DNA of 64,000 bases. Source: Lunularia cruciata. Lineage: Eukaryota > Streptophyta > Marchantiopsida > Lunulariales > Lunulariaceae. Both the position numbers and the translations under genes were made by a program. Where the stretch lies: contig OX419756.1 of the NCBI GenBank assembly GCA_948567375.1, positions 26,984,333 to 27,048,332 of the forward strand, written 5' to 3'. The notes beneath the pieces are model-generated. The model worked only from the letters and a program-made list of their open reading frames with translations, ran no database searches and had not been told where the DNA came from. Shown piece by piece: positions 46,678-57,451 of this stretch (position 1 is the stretch's first letter; each line of letters opens with the position of its first letter).

Positions 46678-47370
46678 ATGGAGTTTGCATTTAGTAATTC
46701 CAAATAGGAAAGTACCAAATTCTCTCCATTCTTTCTCAATTTTGGCCAAGATCCACTTGTTCCAAATTACCTTCTTGCTCTTCCTCCATTCTATCCCTCA
46801 TACTTCCTCCTTCTTGACCACCATATCTCAATCCCTCCAACAAGCCAAATCTCATCTCCCTTGTTGCTCAAAATTGTTGGAAACAATATGCAGACCACCA
46901 TTGTTGTGATCTTATCTTTCAAGTCAATAATAAGGTCATGCTCTCCTCTAGTAACCTACCCCTCCCACTTGATAGCCAAGTTCATAAACTTGCTTCTAAT
47001 TGGATAGGATCCTTTGATGTCACCCAAATCATCTCTCTTGCTGCTTACGACTTGCCTTGCCTTGCCTTGTCATTTGCACATCCACCTTGTCTTTCATGTT
47101 TCCAAATTGAAACCCTTTGTTCATAACCCATCTTTTCTTCCTCTCATGTCCAACCTCCTCCTGCTTGTATCCTTATCAATGATCATAAGGAGTACAAAGT
47201 TGATTGTATCCTTGCACGTTGCCATGTTTGATAAGGCCACCGACAACATAAGGAGTACAAGGTCCTTTGGAAAGAGTATCTCCTTCATGATGCCACATGG
47301 GAACCTCTTTCTCATCTCCAAAATGCCCAAATAGCCATCCAAGAGTTTGAAGCTTCATTAGCAATGAGGA
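46678..47370 (+). pseudogene. Integrase C-terminus and chromodomain remnant
   Basis: The frame resumes with 'MEFAFSNS' and 'FSPFFLNFGQDPLVP', the part just before and after the last integrase glutamate region in this family. Next come 'NNKVMLSSSNLPL', 'KLASNWIGSFDVTQII' (the GPY/F-type module), and 'HLVFHVSKLKPF'. Near 47190 a chromodomain is readable: 'EYKVDCILARCHV', then 'EYKVLWKEYLLHDATWEP' and 'LQNAQIAIQEF'. In chromoviruses this domain directs integration towards heterochromatin. Confidence 0.75.
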
Positions 47371-47396
47371 CGTCACCAACTAGCGGTGGGGGAATA

Positions 47397-47835
47397 TGTA
47401 ACAATATGGAATTTATTGATGAAGTTAATAAGGACTAATGAAGTAGCGAATAAGCCAAATTAACCTAAAATATTCTAGGAGTATCTAGGAAGCATCTTGG
47501 GAAGCTTCTTTGCTAGCTTAGCTTGCATCCCAAGTATGTAGCATGTAGAAGGAAAATTTTTGAAGCTTCTAACTATCTTAGCTTACATGCCAAGTAGGCA
47601 GCTTCTAGAAGGAAGCTTCTTGAAGGAAGCTTCTTGAGAAGCTTCCCGATTAACTTTGCTTGCACTCCAAGAAAGCGGCTCAAGGAAGCTTCTTGAGAAG
47701 CTTTACAAGAGCCTTGTATGCTCCCTATAAATACCAAAGCCGGAGCTCATGCTAGGATTTGGAGGTTCCCACACTCAAGTGTCCCAATGTGATCTTCCAT
47801 TCTCCTATTTCTCTCCTTTGTCTTGGTCTTTTACA
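47397..47835 (+). repeat. 3' LTR with heat-shock-element-like arrays
   Basis: It starts TGTAACAATATGG directly after a polypurine tract (GCGGTGGGGGAATA). GAAGCTTC and close variants recur about seven times in the U3 part. A perfect three-unit heat-shock element nGAAnnTTCnnGAAn lies at 47611-47625, with a TTCnnGAA just before it at 47603-47610. A TATA box CTATAAATAC is at 47725-47734. The end is abutted by the non-LTR element near 47836, so the last bases of U5 may be missing. Confidence 0.8.
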
Positions 47836-49470
47836 TAGAGGTTGTGAGGCTATATCTATAGGCATCAAAGCACTCCTAGATATCCATCCACAGTGGGTCG
47901 TCCTACAAGTGGATGTTTAAAATGCTTTTAAGAGTGTCTCTTGGGCATTCAACTTTAGAGAGCTTAGGGAAGCCTATGGATCCTTGGTGAGTCTCATTCC
48001 TTTTGTGCAATTGTTCTATGGCTCTCTTGCTTCCCTTTACTACCAACATGGTTGGTCATAAGAAGGAGTCACCGTCTTGGAGACAATTGTTGATACACAA
48101 CAAGGAGATCCTTTTGGTGGATCTTTGTTTGACATGGCTCACTTTAGAGCTCTCTTATCTACTACTTTGGCCATGCCAAGTTGTATATTTCTCTTCTTGG
48201 TAGATGATACACACATTGTGAGCCTTATAGATTAGATTAGGCAAGCCTTTGATCACTTGATTTCCAAGGGACATCTTGTAGGCTTGAGAATCAAGGTCTC
48301 AAAGTGCAAAGCATAGTCTCCTTTCCTACCTAGAGCTTCCAAAGTGGCATGTCACATCTATAGATGGACTACATATTCTTGGAGTGCTAGTAGGATTTTG
48401 AGCATTTTTTCACATGCTTCTTAGAAGTTGTCCTTGTAGAGGATATTCTCCATATAGATGACCTTCCTCTACTAGGAGATTTGCATGTGAAATTTGGTAT
48501 ACTCTTCTCTAGTATTGCTCATCAACCAGCTTACCTTCTCCGCATGATTCTCCCTTCCTTGACTTTCATATCACATCTGAGAGCTTTTGATAGAAGGATT
48601 ATGGGAGTCTTTGGTGATCATTGGACCAAGGACATTTGAGATTTTGATAGGAGGATTATGGAAGTCTTTGGTGATATCATTGGACCAAGGATATTCTACA
48701 TGACATTTAATGAGGTTTTGCCTAAGTTTGGTCCACCCATCTTCATCTTTGTTACTCATTTGTGAGTGTGGTTCTACACTAGATGCAGTAGCTATCATAT
48801 GGTGTCCTTTTGGAGGATATAGGATAACTATGCATGATGCCATCAGGGATGTAGTGTTTGCTATGGCATAAGAGAGTGGATACCTTTCTTGGAAGGAGAG
48901 TTCATATGGTTTGTAGACAACACATGCTATAATAGACTTATAATTGGTCCAAGATGATAAGGTGACAATGGAAAATGTTGTGGCTATGGATCCTACCGTG
49001 ATGTAGTTTTGGAAGGAGTGATTACTCATCTTCCTGGATGGGCAAAGAATGAAGCAAAAACATGTAAGGTCTCCAAGTATAGAGATATGTAGTGAGGTCA
49101 CCTCATTGTTCCTCTAGCCTTGGAGTTATATGGAGCAACGGATACATTGTTTGACACATTTATTAGGGAGTACTACTCTCACTCTCATACTTTGTAGCAT
49201 ACTTTAGAAAACATGTGTCCATTGCTCTACATAGTGCATTAGCTGGTGCAATCCATAGGAAAGCAATCACACTAGGTGATGCTTCTTTGGATGCTCTAGT
49301 AGTTTGTAGACCTTATGACTTGCATAGCTTGGATATCGTAGTTGCAATAGTGTGTATTTCTCATATCTATACTATTGGGGCGTAGCTCCATTTTACCTCT
49401 CTTTTGTCTCTCCCTTGTACGGCTTGATGGAGTCTTCCCATCCTTCATGTGTCCTAAGTGGTCAACTTTT
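47836..49470 (+). mobile_element. 3' part of the split R2-like non-LTR copy
   Basis: Resumes at the equivalent of 26872 (GAGGCTATATCTATAGGCATC) and runs through reverse transcriptase, knuckle, endonuclease-like domain and 3' end. The catalytic region (GTAGATGATACACAC, 48199 on) is readable. Many frameshifts and a duplicated piece around 48590-48690 (GGAGGATTATGG-AGTCTTTGGTGAT) make it non-functional. The open frame 48571-49101 on the minus strand is antisense. The hairpin near 49378 is altered to GGGGCGTAGCTCC. Confidence 0.85.
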
Positions 49471-49954
49471 TGTGTATTTCAGAAATGATCATGATGTGAT
49501 TTACTAGACCTCATATATAGTTGTACAATAAACTTACGTGATGTGCATATCTCTCATAAATTTTAGAATTAAAATTTTAGGTCAATTTTTGATATTTTTG
49601 TAAAATATCTATATTTTTAATTTTTTAATATTTGAAGATTTAAAAATCTATAAGTCATGTTTAAATTATCCATAAATTCTTTTATAACTACTGACTTTTA
49701 CTCGGTAAAGTTAAATATACTCCCCTTAATTGCCCATACATTTATTTTATGGACAATCCATAGATTCATTTATGGAATTTATACAGGTATCAAACAAAAA
49801 AAAAAATCTAAAACCACTTATTGTTTGGGCAGGATGTGTTGGAAATAAAAAATAGTTGATTGGAAGTACGTACTTTGGAAAATATTCTCTATAGAGAGCT
49901 AATTCCAATAGAAAAAGTTGATTGGAAGTACCTACTTTGGAAATATGCTCTATA
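49471..49954. other. Spacer, nothing recognised
   Basis: AT-rich sequence. A piece around 49852-49893 (TTGATTGGAAGTACGTACTTTGGAAA) recurs at 49917-49945 in near-identical form. Confidence 0.45.
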
Positions 49955-50195
49955 GAGTGCATTGGCGGGTGCAATCCATAGGAGAGCAATCACTCTAGGT
50001 GATGCTTCTTTGGATGTTCATTTGCATGCTTCTTTGATATCTTAGGTCCGGTAGGGTAGATTTCTCATATTGTTACTATTGGGTCTAGCACCATTTTACC
50101 TCTTTTGACTCTCCCTTGTATTGACTCTCCCTTGTAAGGCTTGATGGGTGTTCCCATCCTTCATGTGTTCTATGTGGTCGCCTTTTAGCTCTTTG
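49955..50195 (+). mobile_element. 3'-terminal fragment of the R2-like non-LTR element
   Basis: Contains GCGGGTGCAATCCATAGG, AGAGCAATCACTCTAGGTGATG, the decayed hairpin (GGGTCTAGCACC near 50090), and the common end CTATGTGGTCGCCTTTTA. A small duplication repeats TTGACTCTCCCTTGTA. Confidence 0.8.
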
Positions 50196-50604
50196 GAAAG
50201 ATTGACCTTCTTCTATGAGGTCAATAGAAGGCAGATACCACGCAGAAGTTTGGAGGCGATCTGAGCTTGAGGAATGAGGCGGATATCATGGAACAGGCGA
50301 CGAGTCAAAACAAAAATAAGGCGACCGATATCAAAAACACAAGGAGGAAGAGAGATGTCCTTTGAAGTCCTTCACGGGAGTGGGCAGCTGGTACGTTATG
50401 CAACAATCACTCACATATCCAATCTGAATCCGATCTGGAGGGCATCAAGCGAAGCAGTTACCAGCAGATTCTGTATTACTGTGACGTTGTCGTCGATTCT
50501 TTACCACATGCAGATGGTGCAGTGCAGTTGAGATCTTATGAAATTAAGTCACATGGATCTGCAGTCGGCCGTCAGGCATAGACGTGAACAACGTCGAATC
50601 CAAC

Positions 50605-50612
50605 TATATATA
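50605..50612 (+). promoter_or_regulatory. TATA box candidate for the S1-like gene
   Basis: TATATATA in balanced sequence, 263 bases before the ATG at 50875. Transcription would then start near 50640. Confidence 0.45.
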
Positions 50613-50874
50613 GTACGCAGGACTCAGTTCTATCTCTCGCGCTGAGATATGCATACACTTTTGAGTTGTCATTGCGTTCAATTGCGATAATTCCAGCAAA
50701 ATAGTTGGTTGCACTATCACTGGACATCTTGTCTTTGTCGTCGGCATGTCCTGAAAGAGATTTGCAAATAGTTTCTTGAATGGCGTACTAGAAAGTCTCA
50801 TGATAATAGAAATCATAGGAACTGTGCTAGAAAGTCCTCTGTCTTCTCTTGCTACGGGCGTTCACATCATTTGA

Positions 50875-51273
50875 ATGGCTTTGTACCTCAGCCTTCGATT
50901 CTTTGCTCGGGACGTGGCTCTGGCAACGGCATTATTGTTTATGGAGTTTATGCTGACACAAACCGCTGCTGTAAACATCATCGTAAATGAGCTACCAAGA
51001 CTGGCAGTAAACGTAAAGGGTTGCAGAGCCGATGGTGAAGATCTGAATCTGAACTTGATGCCTGGTGAACTGGTTTTCCCTTCAGACGGAGTGTGTACCG
51101 TAACAGTACTCTATGATAAGAAGCGTTTGACTAACTGTCACCTGGACATCAATTTCAACACTAAGCGTGCAGTAGGCCAATGGTCCATAACACCAGATGG
51201 TGGAATTCAAAGGAATAAAGTCGTGGCCGGAGCAGTTTGGGTACCCAAGCAGTGTGCGGGCGGATGGAGTTGA
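50875..51273 (+). CDS. Small secreted protein resembling the plant S1 (self-incompatibility protein homologue) family
   Basis: Single-exon open frame of 132 aa in balanced sequence between repeat regions. Residues about 12-32 are hydrophobic (ALATALLFMEFMLTQTAA) and look like a signal peptide cleaved before VNIIVN. The mature part 'IIVNELPRLAVNVKGC' followed by 'ADGEDLNLNLMPGELVF' matches the spacing of S1-family proteins (N-L or N-E-L near the start, C about 13 residues later, D-D-L, then P-G-E). Cysteines follow in GVC, TNC and KQC, giving four in the mature protein. The length is usual for the family. Family members are secreted; in poppy one acts as pollen-recognition ligand, but most have no known role. 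The alignment is remote, and it could be another small secreted protein. Confidence 0.5.
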   Translation: MALYLSLRFFARDVALATALLFMEFMLTQTAAVNIIVNELPRLAVNVKGCRADGEDLNLNLMPGELVFPSDGVCTVTVLYDKKRLTNCHLDINFNTKRAVGQWSITPDGGIQRNKVVAGAVWVPKQCAGGWS

Positions 51274-53049
51274 TCACCACCCGAAAAACTAGCCAAGAGT
51301 TATCATCATGTCCCACTCGGGGGTGTTCTATACATCTTGTACAAATATCCTTTCTGCTGGACACAGCAGAAATGCTTATCCAACTTGTAACTCTCTCGGG
51401 GTTGTAGCATACAACGGGGGAAACACTTAAGCACACCTCAAATTGGCTATCCCAGGCGTCATCATGAGGGAAATAATGTGGTTGGGAATCGCAGCACCCA
51501 CAGCCGCAACGTAATAAAATTGATAGTGTTTCCTTAGACTTTAATGAGATGAATGTCAGTCATCAAACTACCGGCTGAAACTCAGAGTGTGATTCTGTAT
51601 AAGCCCTAGGTTCGTGGATATGCAAGATAAACAGATGCTTCTCTTGCACCATGCCGTTTCGCTTGTATGAATGCGATATTTGTCTGCATGAATATGTCCT
51701 ATTATGTTACCTGATGCATATCATAAAAAGAGCGTTTTAATGCGATAAGATGTAAGAAATGTGGCATTTGGCTAGATGATGCATGTCACATGCAGATCAT
51801 TTCCTGGGATGACGGTGTATGATACGTATATATATAAAACTGGCGTGTTTGTGTACCATATCGCATCATCTATACTGAATTAATGTACTTCTTATATTTT
51901 GTCACATTTAAATCTTGCTTGGAACATTGACAACTATGCAGGACCAAAACAACGCTATATTTACTTAGTGGGGAGTTTCATTCGATTCACTTTCACTGAA
52001 ATGAACACAACAAACATATGCCCATATGTTTCCCGTCGGCAAAAGTTACTTTATGCGTCTAATGTAAAGATCTTTGTCATAGTATTTTTATTATAATAAT
52101 ATATTTTGGGAGTCCGGTCGGGAGACACCCCTACCGACGATATAATGTTCCACATGGGACCTTAATTTCATCGACCCGCTCGAAGCTTGTAGTAGAGAGG
52201 CACTCCATTGAAGCAATATAATGTACCACATGAGATTTTAACATGACTCTCTAAATTATCCCCTATTTTTGACTTCTTCCCAAACTTTTAGAAATTATAT
52301 ATATCTCTAGCTAGCTAATCAAGACTTGTATTCCCATAAGTTTTCTTATTATATGCAAACTGTTTGTAAACTCCTCAATGCCGGTATCTAGTTTGAGTTT
52401 CTATAATCTCAAAAGCAGATGGATCTTTAGTGATATTATTGGCTGCCACACAAGTATTACTGCTTTAGGGGCATCCACGGATGCAAACGGGTAGGGGCTT
52501 GTGGATACGTTTACTTGAAGAAGCTTGTGAAAATATTCCACTTGATGCTCCAATAGATGTTGTTGATGTGGCAGACATTCTTGATGGCGTTGTTAGGTTA
52601 GACTCAACATATTTTGATCTAACATATGCTTCAACATATGGGAACAAGGTTACATGGCTTTCTTGAAGGCATTTGTACATGGCAGAGAAGTACTGCCGAG
52701 ATGCTTTGCCTTATTGAGCTGTTTTTCAGTTTGAGTAATGCATGGTGGGATACCTTCCTGTGAACTTCTATTCATATGTCATGGAAAAAGGAGAGAAGTC
52801 TATTTGCAGCATCATAAGCCAGCAATTAACAAACATTTCTTTCTTGGTGAGCCACCAAAAAACAAAGCTTCTGGTAGATGTCTTTCAAGTCACCCATACA
52901 AATATTGATCCACCCTTTTGGGGAAGAAATTTTTCCCTCTGCAGAAGACGTAAACCAAATGCCCAAATTGCATGATCTCTTTTATCAAAGGGAATGCAAA
53001 GCAAGTCTAGTGAGGCATCCAAGTAGCCAAGAGGTATGAAATTACCTGA
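51274..53049. other. Downstream and spacer sequence, nothing firm
   Basis: Balanced to about 51850, then AT-rich. The opposed open frames at 52465-52680 have no recognised domain. The 52740-53000 part may be the C-terminal remainder of the Mutator-like transposase on the minus strand, but I could not identify motifs. Confidence 0.35.
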
Positions 53050-53443
53050 CTAGTAGTAGAATAACAATCACAAATTGGTTCCAATGGAGATCAAAAGTGT
53101 CTTCATTAGGTGCCAATACAAGAGACTGCCATTGGAGTTGGAAGGCTTCAAATTTTGCATTGGTGTGGAAATATTTCTTCAGATTGACAAGGATGTTCTT
53201 CTCAATGTACCATTGACAGAGTAGTGCCTTGCAAGGGGAAACACTCCTTCAATTGCATGCATTAAAGAAAGCTCACAATCTGTAACTAGAACCCAAGGGA
53301 GATAAAATGTGAGAAAAATTCCACAAATATGAGCAAGGGCTCACAAACAATCTCCCTCTATTTCTGCCTTCATGCAACAAAAAATGCAACTGAGAATGAC
53401 ATATTCATTGACTTAGCACCAACTACATGCAGAAGAGGCATTT
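53050..53443 (-). pseudogene. Mutator-like (MULE) transposase core remnant
   Basis: Read on the minus strand from 53443: 'MPLLHVVGAKSMNMSFSVAF', then after a gap 'LMHAIEGVFPLARHYSVN'-like sequence across frameshifts. Near 53220-53170 comes 'WYIEKNILVNLKKYFHTNAK', then 'FEAFQLQWQSLVLAPNEDTF' and 'LHWNQF'. This is the catalytic-domain pattern of MULE transposases (MPLLHVVG...W-H-I-x-K-N-V-L-x-N-x-K-K-Y-F). Stops and a W-Y for W-H change show it is dead. Confidence 0.75.
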
Positions 53444-56400
53444 AGAAACTGAACCTCCATCAGAGATCAACAATGAGTCTTGATTTTTTCTTGGTAAATT
53501 TGGTCCATTCTACCACTATCAGTTGTTTTAACTACTAAAAACAAATCTGGATCAAATGAGTTTTAAAAAGAAAAAAACATTAATCTGATGGATCATTATT
53601 TTTATCATTTTGGAGTGAAGGTGAAGGTTGCTATGCATCAATAGCCTTAGCAAATGGTGATTCTTTGGAAAACAACATGGGTATGGTTGCCATAATGGAA
53701 GAAATATAGAAGGTGAATGCAATCCTTGCTCCAATGAAGAATTCATGAACAAATTCTCCTATTGTGGGTGATAGTAGGAATATTTGGATCATGTTTTTCA
53801 TCTTCTTCCCATCTTTCCACTATATTAGGGCAACAATTTCTGCACTATGATATACCCAGAAGTAGCCATTTCCTTCTATGAAATTTTTGAGCCAATTCTT
53901 CAATTTGCGGATACTATGTATAGCAATTTTGATCAACCTCATGAAACTATGTTTCTCAGATCTCTATAGATGTTGAGACTATTATAGTTGTGTTTCTTTG
54001 TAGTACAATGCAAAACTTCTTGTAAGTGGGTGAAGAAGGTTGTTCTCCAAAGGAATCTATCTATAAGTTTTCTACAAGTAGCAAGGTAATATATTTTAGA
54101 GTTGCATACTTTATTGTAGCTCTATAATTCCATTTTTACAAATTCTACTTCTCTCTTGGAAGACATATTTGAGAGAATATGGGGCAAAAAGATGGTCTTG
54201 TTGTGAGAAAAATTATGTAGCTCTTTCTTATTGTAGATGGCCAAAAAGATGTGGAAGTCATCATGATATTTTGTTGGTAATATTTGAGGGATGGGAGCAG
54301 AAGCCATTTGTAGTACATGGAATCCACATTAACTTAGGATAAAACATATGCTAGGATAAAACATATGCAAGTTGAAAATATGCAAATCTAAGCAACTATG
54401 GGTGCAAATTGATGCAAATCCTTGGGACTATTTGACAATAAAAGAGGGAAAAAACAACTAAGAGTTGCTTGAAAACATGGTGCAAATCCACACAAAGAAA
54501 AATTGATGAACTCAAATCCATGGATTAGTCTTAATATTGAATGCATATTAAGACAAATATCCAACAATTAACCAAAGAAGCATACAATTCAATGCAATGC
54601 AAAGTGAACCATGAACATAAGTTTAGCAACATGCCATGGCCTAATGTGTACAAGTGTCATTGAAGCTAGCAACAAAGAACAAGGATAACTTGTTTTCCTT
54701 ACATGCTACATGGCAACATGCGTCCTTGCATCTAATTACCAACAAGAAGTTGATAAGCACTCAAAAAATTGTCTGCATGAAAGCACTAGTACTCCATCAA
54801 TAATAGTTGTAGGCGCACCCAACATAGCTAAGGTCCTCCCTCCCACTTACCAAACATACCATTGGAGGACTTGTACTACACTGTTTAGGAGTAGGCTACA
54901 ATCTGTTTAGTATCTTAGATGTTTATGGCTTGCTTGTCTTTTGCCCTTGGGTGCCTTTAGGCCCTACTTGGGTGTGCCTTTTCTTGGCCAAGTGGTTTCT
55001 TTTGGTTTTATTTTGGTTCTTTTGGGCCTTGTGCTCTATGTTCCATTTGCACTGGTTTGTGCCTTGTACTCCTTTCCCCTTTCCTTTGGGGTACTATTTT
55101 ATATACATGTTTATACTATCAATGACAAGTAAAAGCATGGGTAGTTAGATAGGAGCATCAATATCCCTTGTACCAAGTTTTTGTCATTGCTGTAGAGTGC
55201 ATGGCAAACTTGGTCACATCTTAAACTACATGAAAAGTTATGAAACAAAGACAAGTTTACTATTCATAGATGTAAACACAATAGAGCATTTACAATAGAC
55301 ATTATCATTGATCTCAATCCTCTTTATGCTTTGGTTATTACATGCAAAACCGTTATGAGAATTGGATTTCCCATGAGAAGGACTTCACAACATAAGGATG
55401 TAACATTTGTGATGTAGACATGAAACATCTAGTTATTTTCATGTCAAAAAACTAAGTTCCATCCAGCTGGCAATAACATATTCTTGGCTAGCAATAATGT
55501 ACTCTATTTATAGCAATAGATATCATTAATGATATCATGACTTTTACAACATTCACAACAAGAATTCTTGTATCAAATTCATGCTTGACCTTACAGGGTT
55601 ATTATTTGGAAGTGATCAAGCATTGAATAAATGAACTTTAATTTAATCTGATAGGAGTTGAGTAGTTTTAAGAGTAGATTTGTAAGATAGTCCTTTAAAT
55701 TTAGGTCAAGCAAAAACTTCAAAAATGACTACATGTATGGAATAAGCTGCATAAAAATTTCTTGCATAGAGTGCTTAGAGTTTATGATCTCTAACCTTGA
55801 CGTGCATCTAGAATGCTCAAGAACATTCAACCTCATGCTATTGATCTGCCTTGTCTTAAAAAGGAAGCCTTAAAAATTACATCAAAATCTGATTTAGGTT
55901 CAAGGACAAGCAAAATTACAACAACTACCCACAAACCTTTACTTGATGATTGCTTTTGTCCATCTAAAAAATCCTCTCCTATGCAAAGCAACACCCCTAC
56001 CATTATGAAACAAAACAAAAGCTTAAAGGTGCTATTTGATGAGCTACAAACTATGAAGTAGTTGGTTAGGTAAATTCTGACCAAGCCAACAACACTTAGC
56101 AGGTCTATTAGGACAATCCACCACAAAGGAACTGAAACAAAACCCAAACTCCCATGAGAGGTTTAGAAGATGTCAATTTTTTAGATTCAAATTTATTGGC
56201 TATTGCAAATTGTCCAAGATTCCCTACTAAAGTGATCAGGCTAGATCAAGCAAAAGCTTGATCCAACAATATTGTGTGAGTAAAGAAGTGCAATGCAACT
56301 CGTTAAGCTCTTTTGTTGAGTATAAAATTATGACAAGACTTGAAGAAGAAGATTAGGCATAAGGGTACATAGGTTGTGAATCCAATTGAAAGTGAAATTT

Positions 56401-56749
56401 ACCCACCAATTGCCGGTATGCTTTAAAAACCAATTTAATAAAGTAAGGCATAGCAAAAAGTGGAATTTGTGTGTAGCAATAAAATGCAAAAACATATGAA
56501 GGAATGCCAAAAGCCAAAAATTAAAGGCAAATTTATGGTTAACACAACATGAAGTAACTTGTACAATGCAATTCTCCCAAAAGCCTAAAGTTACTTAAAA
56601 CCAAGGGCAATAATTCCAAGAAATTGACCTCAATTTCTAGCAATGGTTGAGGTCAATTTCCTGGTACTTGAGAGGTGTTGAGAGGCCTCATTGATCTTAT
56701 TTTTTTGCCCAAAGCCATGAGACATACATGTTTGTCTTGTATGCAACAT
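53444..56749. other. Decayed interior of the MULE region with unassigned sequence
   Basis: Separates the core and N-terminal parts of the transposase by about 3.3 kb, more than expected, so introns or insertions are present. A stretch rich in T and G at 54920-55130 ends in GGTACTATTTTATATAC and resembles the 3' tail of an L1-type element, though weakly. The open frame 55813-56061 has no domain that I recognise. Confidence 0.4.
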
Positions 56750-57451
56750 CAATCAAAAGATTATTGGAAATTCCTTGGCCAACTCAAATACAAATATTGG
56801 TGCAAGGATAAACAAATCAAACTTCCTTATGCACCTCTAGCATAATCATTCAATACTTGTTCCTCTTGTAAAATATGCAACAATGCTTCCATGGGTGTTT
56901 GGCCATGTAATTTACTTGAACAAATCCTTATTTTGATGTTGTAGATATCTTGAGCATTGATGAGGCTGCTTGGGTTTTTTTGGCAAAGAGTTGTCAACAT
57001 AGTCTTTGGTGGTGTACCTACTTTTGATATATCTTCAATTTTTGCAATGTTATTGAGAGTATAACTTGATCAACCAGATATGAAGAAACATTGGTAGTGG
57101 GAGGATGATTGTGTGCATTCTCTTCTACCATCATTCTCCATTCTTTGATGCCAATATGTGGAAAGCAACATTGGATAGTAACCTACGAAGGACACTATAT
57201 TCAACAAAAATTTGTATTCTTCTTTTGTGTTCCTCCATCAAGTAGGAGCCATTATTTTGATAAATCCTTTCATGATAGCAAACAAGCCAAACTTTGCATA
57301 ATTTGCCTCTTTTTGACTTTTTGGAGTGGTGATGTTGAATAGTGTAACCTTGTTGAAATGCTAAGGCTTGCATGGCTTCCTCTAGATATTGAAGAGTGAG
57401 ATATGAGGTCTTGAGTGATGTTTGAAGAACATGTTTGAATACAACGTCCAT
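56750..57451 (-). pseudogene. N-terminal part of the MULE transposase
   Basis: From 57451 on the minus strand: 'EAMQALAFQQGYTIQHHHSKK', then 'KVWLVCYHERIYQNN' and 'VAFHILASKNGEWW'. This is the zinc-binding FAR1/WRKY-GCM1-like DNA-binding module of MULE transposases (V-x-L-x-C-x-R-G-G-x-Y...G-C-P-F). Further on, 'TKDYVDNSLPKKPKQPHQCSRYLQHQNKDLF' is readable in part, a linker segment of the same family. The two cysteine/histidine ligands after GGxY are degraded. Confidence 0.65.

Larger units (their letters stand above)
43346..47835 (+). mobile_element. Ty3/gypsy chromovirus-like element inside the non-LTR copy
   Basis: Order of parts: gag (about 43830-44110), CCHC knuckle (44266-44310), protease (about 44450-44800), reverse transcriptase (45100-45850), RNase H (about 45900-46430), a 177-bp inverted repeat where the integrase core should be, integrase C-terminus (46678-47130), chromodomain (about 47190-47370), and the 3' LTR (47397-47835). 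Many stops, mostly TAG from CAG or TGG, show it is dead. No 5' LTR is recognisable at 43346-43500. The gag-PR-RT-RNH-IN-chromodomain order places it with plant chromoviruses. Confidence 0.85.

Noticed and set aside
48571..49101. 176-aa minus-strand open frame
   Set aside because: It is antisense to the RT-endonuclease part of the non-LTR copy, with no domain of its own; antisense frames recur over the same region in other copies.
54920..55150. T/G-rich stretch as an L1-type 3' tail
   Set aside because: Resemblance is only in base composition and a GGTACTATTTTATATAC phrase; no RT or poly(A) was found, so it was not listed as an element.
57131..57342. Plus-strand open frame 57109-57342
   Set aside because: Antisense to the MULE N-terminal module.
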